A DNA stretch of 64,000 bases, taken from contig CAJQUW010006363.1 of NCBI GenBank assembly GCA_907163375.1, forward strand, positions 1,505,501 to 1,569,500, given 5' to 3'. This document shows positions 35,511-43,183 of the stretch, piece after piece. The notes under the pieces are model-generated. The model saw nothing but the letters and a program-made list of their open reading frames with translations, searched no databases and had not been told where the DNA came from. The stretch comes from Prostheceraeus crozeri. Lineage: Eukaryota; Platyhelminthes; Polycladida; Euryleptidae. The position numbers and the translations under genes were made by a program. Numbering within the stretch: the stretch's first letter is position 1; each line of letters begins with the position of its first letter.

Positions 35511-35950
35511 GTTGGACTCTACTTCATAAGTAACAAGTAGTAACATTTATTGCAACTTATTTGACTGGAGACTGAAAAATGACAATGCCATTTTCAAATT
35601 GGATTTCTGTTTTCATATAAATGTTGGACTCTACTTCATAAGTAACAAGTAGTAACATTTATTGCAACTTATTTGACTGGAGACTGAAAAGTGACAATGG
35701 CGTTGACAATTTGGATTTCTGTTTTCATATAAATGTTGGACTCTACTTCATAAGTAACAAGTAGTAACATTTATTGCTACTTATTTGCGTGGTGATTGAA
35801 AAGTGACAATGGCGTTGACAATTTGGATTTCTGTTTTCATATAAATGTTGGACTCTACTTCATAAGTAACAAGTAGTAACATTTATTGCTACTTATTTGC
35901 GTGGTGATTGAAAAATGACATTTTCAAATTGGATTTTTGTTTCATTTAAA
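35511..35950 (+). repeat. 112-bp tandem repeat before the protease gene
   Basis: Four units start at 35511, 35623, 35735 and 35847 with a constant 112-bp step. Each starts GTTGGACTCTACTTCATAAG and contains GAAAA(A/G)TGACA with a TTGGATTTCTG word. The last unit runs directly into the protease start, so the repeat multiplied the leader or promoter of that gene. Confidence 0.88.
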
Positions 35951-36373
35951 ATGACTGACCTGATCGAGTTTTTTAAATTATATGGAACAGACACAACAAC
36001 GAATTTCGACCTAAAGAAAATCGCACATCAATTGGGAATAAAGAATTTTTATGTCCTAATGAGAGACGAATTACAATTGATCAAAAATAAGCCAACTGTA
36101 AATTTCATAACGAATCTTCACACTTCAGACCAAAACGGCGTACATTGGTCAGCAGGCGTTAAAAATCATCAGCAGAACTATTATTTTGATTCATACGGTT
36201 TGCCCCCTACAAATGAAGTAAGAGCAATACTTGGCAATGGAATTTATAATACATTTCAAATTCAAAAACCGGGAGCAACTTATTGTGGTCAATTATGTTT
36301 ATACGTTTTGTACAAATTACAAAAAGGAGTACCATTTTTAGATATAATGTTAGAGTTAAACGATAATAATTAA
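35951..36373 (+). CDS. Polinton adenain-like cysteine protease (PRO)
   Basis: Maturation protease of the C5 family that would cleave capsid precursors. The start at 35951 (MTDLIEFFKLYGTD) is preferred over the in-frame ATG 36 bases upstream because the extra codons belong to the 112-bp repeat. Family residues are visible in order: His in VHWSAG, Asp in YYFDSYG, then Gln in IQKPGATYCG and the Cys seven residues later in YCGQLC. About 140 residues, normal for Polinton PRO but shorter than adenovirus protease. It is convergent with the integrase gene, and the two stop codons overlap by four bases. Confidence 0.93.
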   Translation: MTDLIEFFKLYGTDTTTNFDLKKIAHQLGIKNFYVLMRDELQLIKNKPTVNFITNLHTSDQNGVHWSAGVKNHQQNYYFDSYGLPPTNEVRAILGNGIYNTFQIQKPGATYCGQLCLYVLYKLQKGVPFLDIMLELNDNN

Positions 36374-37692
36374 AGCTCGGTTTTCTGTAATTCGTTTTCA
36401 TAGAATCTACCTTTGATATCCTCATTATCTAAATCTATAATTTCATAAGTAAACGGATAACTTTGATTTATTTTAGAAACTTCAAATATCTCTTTAGTCC
36501 AGTATCCGACGAAGCCCTTTTCAAATTTGTTCTTATATTTAAATATTCGTACCCTATCCCCAATTTTAAATTTCGGCTTACGTTTCTGTAAATTCGGATT
36601 ACTCTCATTCGAATAATTATTTTCGAATATTTTCTTTCGTATCAGATCGGGGTCGTCAGAAGCATTCTTTGGAGTTTCTTCAATACCTGAATGAATCTTA
36701 TTGTTATACTCTTCTACAACTCCTGGTAATATCTTCAACCATTTCTGATTTCCTTGCTCAGTAAATTTCTTAAAGATCTTACCTTTTAGCGTTCTATTAA
36801 AGCGCTCTATTACTACAGCCTTTCCTGCATTTTCAGTTGAATAAACAGTTTCAAATAGTGGCTTTACATTTCGGTTATAAAATTCCGACCCTTTATCAAC
36901 GAATAGCTTTTTTGGCTTTCTAAAACTTTCTTTAAAGATTTCTTCAAACGCATATTTAACTGACAGACCACTTTTGTTTTTTAAAGGCTTTACCCAAGCA
37001 TATCGTGTATATAAATCTATAACGGTCAATGCGTACTTAAACCCTCTTTCATTAGGCATATTAATTAGATCTGCACTCCAAATATCATCTTTATTAAATA
37101 CTTTTACCTTCAATAGATATTTCGGCTTTCTGTATTCCTTGTGAATTTCGGACGCATAGCGGCTTGGGTCATTCGACATTTCAGACGCGTAGGTTCGAGC
37201 GTTGCTCTCAGACAGCTTTGCCGCCGTTTCATTCAACGAAGTTGACGGAACTAAAGTTTTATCTATCCCCTGCCCAAAAAGCATTTTTGCTTGTAAAGCT
37301 TTCTTAACAAACATTCTTTCAATTTTTTCTCTAAATGTAGGATTTTGAATACTATCTAATTCTTGAATCATCTTCTTATCAGCTGCATGTCGAGAACTTA
37401 GATCATGACTTCGATAAGCTAAATCATGTTTATAAGCGGCGGCGTCTACTCTATTTATTGGTTTACTATTTTCTCTAGGTGTGTCATCATCGTTTAATCT
37501 TAAATCTAATCTTGTGCCGGGGCCAGTAAAATTATGCCCAGGTAAATGTTTCTCCTTCGAATATTTACCCCAAATAAAGCCAGGAAAGTTTTCTAATGCT
37601 TTTTGTATGTCGCCTCCATTATAGCAGCGGTTTTGGTTTAGGCTAAAATTTAATAAATCCAAATTAGAAAATTTAAGTTTATCCAGAGACAT
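36370..37692 (-). CDS. PLA2-like domain fused to Polinton integrase
   Basis: A 440-residue open protein with two modules. Residues about 35-115 match the phospholipase A2 domain of parvovirus VP1: PGHNFTGPGT calcium loop (51-60), PINRVDAAAYKHDLAY with the His-Asp catalytic pair at 89-90, and a later HAAD. Residues about 180-440 are a retroviral-type integrase: IHKEYRKPK, acidic residues at D208 (SADLI), D266 (FVDKG) and E296 (VIERFNRT), then an SH3/chromo-like tail (KFKIGDRVRIF). Between them, LFGQG (138-142) fits the adenain site pattern (M/I/L)xGx-G. PLA2 would help membrane escape of a particle and integrase would insert the element. The fusion is seen; its processing is inference. Confidence 0.93.
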   Translation of the reverse strand: MSLDKLKFSNLDLLNFSLNQNRCYNGGDIQKALENFPGFIWGKYSKEKHLPGHNFTGPGTRLDLRLNDDDTPRENSKPINRVDAAAYKHDLAYRSHDLSSRHAADKKMIQELDSIQNPTFREKIERMFVKKALQAKMLFGQGIDKTLVPSTSLNETAAKLSESNARTYASEMSNDPSRYASEIHKEYRKPKYLLKVKVFNKDDIWSADLINMPNERGFKYALTVIDLYTRYAWVKPLKNKSGLSVKYAFEEIFKESFRKPKKLFVDKGSEFYNRNVKPLFETVYSTENAGKAVVIERFNRTLKGKIFKKFTEQGNQKWLKILPGVVEEYNNKIHSGIEETPKNASDDPDLIRKKIFENNYSNESNPNLQKRKPKFKIGDRVRIFKYKNKFEKGFVGYWTKEIFEVSKINQSYPFTYEIIDLDNEDIKGRFYENELQKTEL

Positions 37693-37708
37693 TTTTAAAG
37701 ATTAAATC

Positions 37709-38182
37709 TTATCGCACCATACTAGGATTTAGATATATGCCAGATCCGTCTTTTGTTTCTTTTATTTGAATCAAATCATCAATATTGTGTAGGACATTTT
37801 TAAGAACTCGTTTCCCTTCATCAACTAAATTTAATTTGCTAATGAAATTATCTACTATTCCGTCACCTCTAGCAGCTTTCTCTAACTCCCTATTATGACG
37901 TTTTTGCTCTTCTAATGCTGCCTTCTCTGCTTTATTTTTATTTACTGCCTGGACAATACCAGCTGTCCCACCTGCAACACTTCCTGCTGCTGCTATACCA
38001 CCTATGATTAGTGGAATTAATGGGAGAATTCCACCATTCTTTTCTTCTTGTAATTTGATATTCTCTATCATTGGTTTACTTATGTAATACTTCCTTTTGT
38101 TAATTGTAATAGTTTTAGGGGTATTTCTGTCAATGATGTTACGTAGTTTTAATTCAACCGTTTTATTATTCACTTGCGCCAT
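37709..38182 (-). CDS. Polinton small hydrophobic protein, virion-type
   Basis: 157 residues. A basic N-terminus (KRKYYISKP) is followed by a glycine/alanine-rich hydrophobic segment at about 51-77 (GILPLIPLIIGGIAAAG), then a charged helix (KAEKAALEEQKRHNRELEK). The layout recalls membrane-active core or pVI/pX-type proteins of adenoviruses and adintoviruses. It lies 16 bp upstream of the PLA2-integrase start on the same strand, within the capsid cluster. The function is inferred from context only. Confidence 0.7.
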   Translation of the reverse strand: MAQVNNKTVELKLRNIIDRNTPKTITINKRKYYISKPMIENIKLQEEKNGGILPLIPLIIGGIAAAGSVAGGTAGIVQAVNKNKAEKAALEEQKRHNRELEKAARGDGIVDNFISKLNLVDEGKRVLKNVLHNIDDLIQIKETKDGSGIYLNPSMVR

Positions 38183-38246
38183 TTTTTAATAAAAAATTTA
38201 TAGTCTTTGGTTTTTCTAACCGATCGGAGCGAAGCTCCTAAGGTTA

Positions 38247-39581
38247 CTAAGCAATCCTAACCATCTTTCCATTAAGAATTTCAATAGAATATTCGGTGTC
38301 TTCTAGCAATAAACCATAAGCCATCAATGATGTTGTGGAATTTGCCTTTTCAATATTAATTGTCACATCACAACCGGTCTTGATAATATCTTCAGATTGT
38401 GCACTTAAATCAAAACAGAAAACAGGATATAAATTCTTCCAATCTACAGGATTTAATTGTGCTTCTACTCCAAATTCTCGACACAAATTTCTATAAGCGT
38501 CATATCCTTCCATGAATTGATTATTTGCGTTATCAAATCTCAATGGATCAATAGGATAACGTGTTTGATTTAATGAAATTTGTAAACTTCGAATTGAATT
38601 AATATGGAAAAGATTATTGTTCTTATCGAAACTAGGCGTTTCATTCTTTTGAAAAGTGAGCAAAAAATATCTTGGTGTATTTGATGTCCTTGTGAAATGC
38701 CAGTTAAATCTTTGTTCAGTAAAAGTGACAGAGCTTGCAGTACGCTTCATAAAACTTACTGGAATTGGTTTATTAGTATCTAATCGTTTCGTAATAGTTA
38801 ATTCAACCTCTAAACTAGGAGTAATGTGCTTAATCCACCATTCAAGTCTATCAATTTTTAGGTATGCTTTCTTCCCAGCCTTTCCATAAAATATTGATTC
38901 ATTATTTACAGTGCGATGAACTATGAGTTTGAATTTTAAGTGATATGATATTTTAGTGTAATCTAAATACCCGAATAATGGAGACAATGACCAATTAACA
39001 GTTTGTTTACTTTTATTATTAAAATTGCGTCTTTTCTGGTATGAGCTATTTTGTGTACTGTTTAACTGTTTCACTATGTTTTCTACATCTTTCGCAATTC
39101 CTGCTGAATCTGTTCCAGTGTGAGTTAAATCATCTTTAAGTATGCCGGTATGGTTATCAGGTAACCAACCTTCGATTTCATGCATTTTAGTATTTTCACC
39201 TATTGTTACAAATCGAAGCATTGAATCAATAATGCCAGGTGAATCACTTATGGTTTCTATATTTTGTGTTGCAACATCTAAACGCATTTGTGTGAATAAT
39301 CTTGGGAAGAAATTGTTTTCTAATGTAATATTATCCGTAGCAGGTAATGGTGTTGTAAAATCAGCATCAGAATAAAGAGAATATTCACAGTGTAAAAATG
39401 AATCGGGTAAATATAAATAACTTTGTTGATTGTCAACTTCAAAAATTAAATCGCCTCCTGTATTCACTCTACTGGAAGAACCGGGGTTCATAGCAATTCT
39501 TATATAGTCATTCTTTTTTTGATTGTAAGTAATGAACGGGGGATCGTCTAATCTAAATTTGCTTTCGATAAAAGTTGACAT
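38247..39581 (-). CDS. Polinton major capsid protein (double jelly roll)
   Basis: 444 residues, the usual length for a Polinton capsid protein. The N-terminal half has TLENNFFPRLFTQMRLDV and a following IETI-SDSPGIIDSMLRFV block, the most conserved part of this family. Later parts have RFNWHFTRTSNTPRYF and LQISLNQTRYPIDPLRFDN, which fit the second jelly roll. It would form trimeric capsomers like adenovirus hexon. It is flanked by small virion-type genes on the same strand, and an AT-rich spacer precedes the start. Confidence 0.93.
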   Translation of the reverse strand: MSTFIESKFRLDDPPFITYNQKKNDYIRIAMNPGSSSRVNTGGDLIFEVDNQQSYLYLPDSFLHCEYSLYSDADFTTPLPATDNITLENNFFPRLFTQMRLDVATQNIETISDSPGIIDSMLRFVTIGENTKMHEIEGWLPDNHTGILKDDLTHTGTDSAGIAKDVENIVKQLNSTQNSSYQKRRNFNNKSKQTVNWSLSPLFGYLDYTKISYHLKFKLIVHRTVNNESIFYGKAGKKAYLKIDRLEWWIKHITPSLEVELTITKRLDTNKPIPVSFMKRTASSVTFTEQRFNWHFTRTSNTPRYFLLTFQKNETPSFDKNNNLFHINSIRSLQISLNQTRYPIDPLRFDNANNQFMEGYDAYRNLCREFGVEAQLNPVDWKNLYPVFCFDLSAQSEDIIKTGCDVTINIEKANSTTSLMAYGLLLEDTEYSIEILNGKMVRIA

Positions 39582-39657
39582 TATATTTTTTTATTAGAAA
39601 AAATCAGTTTGATACTCGGCTAAAACCTCTGAACAAGGTTCTACTAGAATTTTGCTA

Positions 39658-40128
39658 CTAGAATTTTGCTAGACCATTTCCTCTCATATCTTCAATTGTT
39701 TTTTCATCATGTTTACTTTCCATCTTCGCTAATTTAGCAATTTTGTTTTTTGTTTCCTCTGAGAGCTTTTTGTCTTTTTGCATTTCTTTTGCGTCATTTC
39801 TAAGTTTGCGAATAGCTTCTAGTTGCTTTAATTCGTTTTGTGACTTAACAGCATTCGATATTGCGCTAGCTGTACTACCTATAGCAGCTGCTCCTTTAGC
39901 AGCAGATGAAATCAAATCTTTATTATTTTTAATCAAGTTAACGATACTGCCGATACCAGAAAAGATGCCAGCTCCTTCTGTTTGGACGGCACCTGCAGTG
40001 CCTAGGAAGTTTTGTGTTCCAACAGTTTCTACACTATCATAATGGTACACAGGATTCATACGTGGTTCATGAGCAATTTTATTATTTGAAGCAAAATGCT
40101 TAAGATTGTGTTTATAAATTATAGGCAT
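39658..40128 (-). CDS. Polinton small virion-type protein with pVI-like layout
   Basis: 156 residues. The middle (about 53-96) is a glycine/alanine/serine-rich amphipathic region (GAGIFSGIGSIVNLIKNN, then AAKGAAAIGSTASAI), followed by a charged helix. The C-terminus has MRGNGLAKF, where MRGN-G matches the adenain consensus (M/I/L)xGx-G, leaving a five-residue tail. Adenovirus pVI is likewise trimmed near its end. Similarity is in layout only; I cannot show homology. Confidence 0.7.
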   Translation of the reverse strand: MPIIYKHNLKHFASNNKIAHEPRMNPVYHYDSVETVGTQNFLGTAGAVQTEGAGIFSGIGSIVNLIKNNKDLISSAAKGAAAIGSTASAISNAVKSQNELKQLEAIRKLRNDAKEMQKDKKLSEETKNKIAKLAKMESKHDEKTIEDMRGNGLAKF

Positions 40129-40174
40129 TTTTTTAAGCTTAAATTTGACTTTTGGACCGATCGGCTAAATTCTA

Positions 40175-40966
40175 TTAAGATTTACGTTTGTGTATGGACA
40201 ACAACTTTGCGGTAACTTTATTAATTGCCTGTTGCACTTTATCTATTGCGTCAAGCAGCGTGTGATGTACTTTAATTTCTTTTTCATTTACTTCTATTTT
40301 TTTCTCACTTTTCTTTACTTCTGTTTTAAGAGCGGCCAATTGAACTTTAATATTATCGAAATTCGTTTTAAGGGTCTTCAAGTCACTAATCTTTTGTTTA
40401 AGTGCTTTAACTTCATTTATCATTCTGTTCATTTGCTTTACTTGTTGTGTGATACGGCTACTTAATTCACCAACACTTTTTTGGAATGTGGATTGCAGCT
40501 GTTGTAAGTGTTGTAATAATTTTCGATTCTTTTCGCTTACTTTTTCTAACTCTTCTTTCAGTTGTATATTTTGTTTTGTATTCTTTGCAATGGCAGACTT
40601 TAAATTTAGTGATAACAGTATCACAAGTTTTGAATGTTCTGTTATTTTTTTATGAAGTTTTACTATATCTGCTTCTAGATTTCCATGTTTGCTACTTAGG
40701 TCTGTTAGCTTTTCTTGCAGTCTTTCATCATTCTGCTTTAGAAGCTTGGTTTCTTTCGTTAGTGGAGACAGCAGTGACACAATTCTATCGAACTGTTTAT
40801 CAACATATTCTTTATTTGCTAACTCAGTACTTTGTTGTGGAAGAATAGAAAGATGTAACGGACCTGTTAAAATGTCTCCAGTTTTCATGATATAGTTGTC
40901 TAGTTCTATTTCTGATTCTTGATTATTCGGTGTGTAAGCACACCCGCCAACATTTGTTAACATCAT
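40175..40966 (-). CDS. Fibre-like coiled-coil protein with phage-tail-fibre motif
   Basis: 263 residues. Residues 26-60 read IMKTGDILTGPLHLS then ELANKEYVDKQFDRI, very like the 'MTGPL-L-G-P ... A-KxYVD' unit of phage tail fibres. From about 65 to the end the protein is almost entirely heptad-like (LLKQNDERLQEKL, KEELEKVSEKNRKLLQHL and so on), predicting a long trimeric or dimeric coiled coil. It is the first gene of the leftward cluster, divergent from the zinc-finger gene with only 32 bp between starts. It may be a vertex spike; this is inference. Confidence 0.75.
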   Translation of the reverse strand: MMLTNVGGCAYTPNNQESEIELDNYIMKTGDILTGPLHLSILPQQSTELANKEYVDKQFDRIVSLLSPLTKETKLLKQNDERLQEKLTDLSSKHGNLEADIVKLHKKITEHSKLVILLSLNLKSAIAKNTKQNIQLKEELEKVSEKNRKLLQHLQQLQSTFQKSVGELSSRITQQVKQMNRMINEVKALKQKISDLKTLKTNFDNIKVQLAALKTEVKKSEKKIEVNEKEIKVHHTLLDAIDKVQQAINKVTAKLLSIHKRKS

Positions 40967-40998
40967 TTTTTTCTAGATTATTTTTTTCTGTTAAAAAT
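40967..40998. promoter_or_regulatory. Divergent AT-rich promoter gap
   Basis: Thirty-two A/T-dominated bases separate the starts of the leftward (fibre-like) and rightward (zinc-finger) gene groups, so both first genes must be driven from here or from within the opposing gene. Similar TTTTTTATTA(A/G)AAAA words precede other starts in the element (38190, 39585, 43140, 43165). Confidence 0.5.
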
Positions 40999-41370
40999 AT
41001 GTTAACCAACAATTCATCATTAAATAAACATATGAGAACATGTAGTGATTGTGGAAAAAGTGTAACATCTAAGAACTTTATGCGTCACCAAAAAACATGT
41101 CAATCACCATCACAACCAAAAGTAAAAGATAGACAATGTTCGAATTGTAATAAGTTTTTTACTAGTCAAGGTTTCTTGAATCATTCTAATTCATGTGCTA
41201 TTAGTACACGAAAATGCACTAATTGTCAAATAGTTAAGCTCAAAACAGAATTTTATGATAGTAAATACCGGTGTAAAGAATGTTTAAAAACACAAGTGAG
41301 ATGTAACAAGTGTAATAAAGTTCTGTTGGAGAGAAACTTCTCACGTCATGCAGCAATTTGTGTAATTTGA
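40999..41370 (+). CDS. Polinton zinc-finger protein
   Basis: 123 residues from the ATG at 40999; an earlier in-frame start would overlap the divergent gene. Four Cys/His clusters are visible: CSDC...H...C, CSNC...H...C, CTNC...C..C and CNKC...H...C, a C2HC-like pattern. Basic and polar between fingers. Likely a nucleic-acid-binding regulator of the element. It lies just before the large inverted repeat at 41389-41554, which could be its target; that is a guess from position. Confidence 0.75.
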   Translation: MLTNNSSLNKHMRTCSDCGKSVTSKNFMRHQKTCQSPSQPKVKDRQCSNCNKFFTSQGFLNHSNSCAISTRKCTNCQIVKLKTEFYDSKYRCKECLKTQVRCNKCNKVLLERNFSRHAAICVI

Positions 41371-41388
41371 TTAATTTTATATCCGTAG

Positions 41389-41554
41389 TAGTCCGATACT
41401 CACTTGAGCTTCCGTAATAGTCCGGTGCTCACTTGAGTGTTTGCCTTCATTTGTGCCCCGGACTCAATAGTCCGTAGTAGTCCGGAAGTCCTACAGAGGC
41501 AAAACACTCAAGTGAGCACCGGACTATTACAGTTGCTCAAGTGAGTGTCGGACT
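41389..41554. repeat. Large inverted repeat in the centre of the Polinton
   Basis: Arms of about 58 bp (41389-41446 and 41497-41554) are inverted with few mismatches, separated by about 50 bp. Each arm holds two copies of TAGTCCG(A/G)(T/C)(A/G)CTCACTTGAG, and the loop has further AGTCCG words. GC content is higher than its surroundings. It could form a hairpin, act as a regulator-binding array, or be an origin-like or terminator structure. Confidence 0.8.
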
Positions 41555-41599
41555 AGTTGAGAGAGTTTTAGACAAATTTTCATATAAAAAATTAAAAAA

Positions 41600-42802
41600 A
41601 TGAATTATGAAAAATCGTATTCCGAAATTCCCACGATCGTCAATCAACGTGAACAAAATAATGATTCGCAATCTTTATTTTCAGAAAATTCAGATCTAGG
41701 AAGACTCTTTGGGTTTCTGAAATTTCATTGTGTGAAAATTATTGTTATATGTGTTCTTATCTATCTTATTTATTATTTTATAAATTGGTTAGGGTTCTTA
41801 CAAACAGCAGAACAAACGAAAATTGCATTTTATAAAAGTCAAACCAAAAACTTTAAAGGTTGGAGAGCAGTTAGTCATGACGACGAGAAACCTAAAGGAC
41901 GTGCTGCACAAGAGAACTTACATTTTATAATATATGGCAAAACAGCGAGTGGAAAGACTACGTTTCTTAGAAGATATATAAATCAACATTTTCCTCATGA
42001 AACAAATGTACATGTGTTTTGTCTACAGAGAGATGAATGGCAAGGATACTCAAATTTTTATAACGAACAAGATTTATGTATGTTAGAAGATATGGAAACT
42101 TTTGCTGGGACATACACGCAAAAGTCTTTACTAGTGTTAGATGATGTAGCTAGTTTAGTGAAGCAAAAGAACATATCAGAAATATTTACAAAAGGTCGTC
42201 ACCATCATATACAAATTGTAGTATTAGCTCATAAAGCCTGCGATGTAGATAATAAGATTAGAGAAAATGTGGAAACCTTTTATACAACTACTCAAAATAA
42301 TGCAGCATTCTTTGAGGATATCAAGAAAAATTATAGACTAACTTTACCCTTAGCTAAATATGTACATGTTAAGTACGGTATAATACGGGTTGATACTATT
42401 TTGAATCAAATGCAAGTGTATGATAGCGATCTAAATATACTATTGGATACTGAGCATGATTTTTATAGTAATGCAACAGATTTTGACATTAGTCTCTACG
42501 CAAGTGCTAAGAACTTATCGCCGCATAATATAGAAGAAATAACAATTTTTCTAGAAAACGAATCACTTGAACCACTAACAATCATACCCGAAACATTTTA
42601 TTTCTATTTCGATCATTATTTGAATAATATGTTAAAAATTAAAACCCCTGAACGATTAGAGAATAGAGATGCACTAGCCGTTATTAGAACAGGCATTAAT
42701 GATTTTCGTGATGTACTAAAAAATGTGAAACCTCTAGTCACTGATGCTAAAAGTACATTGAGTGACATAAAACCAATATTAAATGAGTTTAATAATATGT
42801 AA
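41600..42802 (+). CDS. Membrane-anchored P-loop ATPase (second Polinton ATPase)
   Basis: 400 residues. A transmembrane helix lies at about 44-66 (VKIIVICVLIYLIYYFI). The ATPase core follows: Walker A GKTASGKT (113-120), Walker B LLVLDD (177-182) and FTKGRHHHIQIVVLAHK (196-212). The last block parallels FTRGRHNN...FYLTQS in the packaging ATPase at 46817-47593, suggesting paralogy. The C-terminal half has no motif I know, ending in a helical repeat-like tail (VKPLVTDAKSTLSDIKPIL). It may act in genome packaging at a membrane or in egress; neither is shown. Confidence 0.85.
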   Translation: MNYEKSYSEIPTIVNQREQNNDSQSLFSENSDLGRLFGFLKFHCVKIIVICVLIYLIYYFINWLGFLQTAEQTKIAFYKSQTKNFKGWRAVSHDDEKPKGRAAQENLHFIIYGKTASGKTTFLRRYINQHFPHETNVHVFCLQRDEWQGYSNFYNEQDLCMLEDMETFAGTYTQKSLLVLDDVASLVKQKNISEIFTKGRHHHIQIVVLAHKACDVDNKIRENVETFYTTTQNNAAFFEDIKKNYRLTLPLAKYVHVKYGIIRVDTILNQMQVYDSDLNILLDTEHDFYSNATDFDISLYASAKNLSPHNIEEITIFLENESLEPLTIIPETFYFYFDHYLNNMLKIKTPERLENRDALAVIRTGINDFRDVLKNVKPLVTDAKSTLSDIKPILNEFNNM

Positions 42803-42821
42803 ATTTTTTTCTTTTTAAAAT

Positions 42822-43121
42822 ATGGAGTATAAAATAGAACACGTGCCAGTTCTAAAAGATTATCGTCATCCTACAAACCCTCTCACCCCGAAACATGAAG
42901 TTAAATTTCATTATCATCGCCAATATATGCAATTCGTTAAGGACTATAAAATTAAACACGGTATAAGAAGTTACGCGAAAACAAAAGACTTTCCACTGTG
43001 TCTGCGAAGTTTCAGAGTATTCTTAGCGTATAATAATTTATGGTGGTTGATTACGAAAGAACATTTAACTGTTTATGATCTAAAGACATTAAATGAATTA
43101 AATATTCCTGTATATATGTAA
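42822..43121 (+). CDS. Polinton small protein, unknown
   Basis: 99 residues, 19 bp after the membrane ATPase and in the same direction, so probably co-expressed. Basic and aromatic-rich (FHYHRQYMQF, NNLWWLITKEH), no Cys pairs or signal peptide. I do not recognise it. Two copies of an AAACATAAATTTTTTATTAAAA-like spacer follow before the polymerase start. Confidence 0.65.
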   Translation: MEYKIEHVPVLKDYRHPTNPLTPKHEVKFHYHRQYMQFVKDYKIKHGIRSYAKTKDFPLCLRSFRVFLAYNNLWWLITKEHLTVYDLKTLNELNIPVYM

Positions 43122-43183
43122 TTAAAAACATAAATTTTTTATTAAAATGTAAAACATAAATTTTTTATTAAAAAACGTAAATA

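Noticed and set aside
35915-35950. Upstream ATG of the protease frame as the true start
   Set aside because: The extra 12 codons lie in the 112-bp repeat and the protein from 35951 begins like other Polinton proteases.
39743-40848. Plus-strand hydrophobic frames opposite the fibre-like and pVI-like genes
   Set aside because: Antisense shadows of coiled-coil and Ala-rich genes; no start context or known family.
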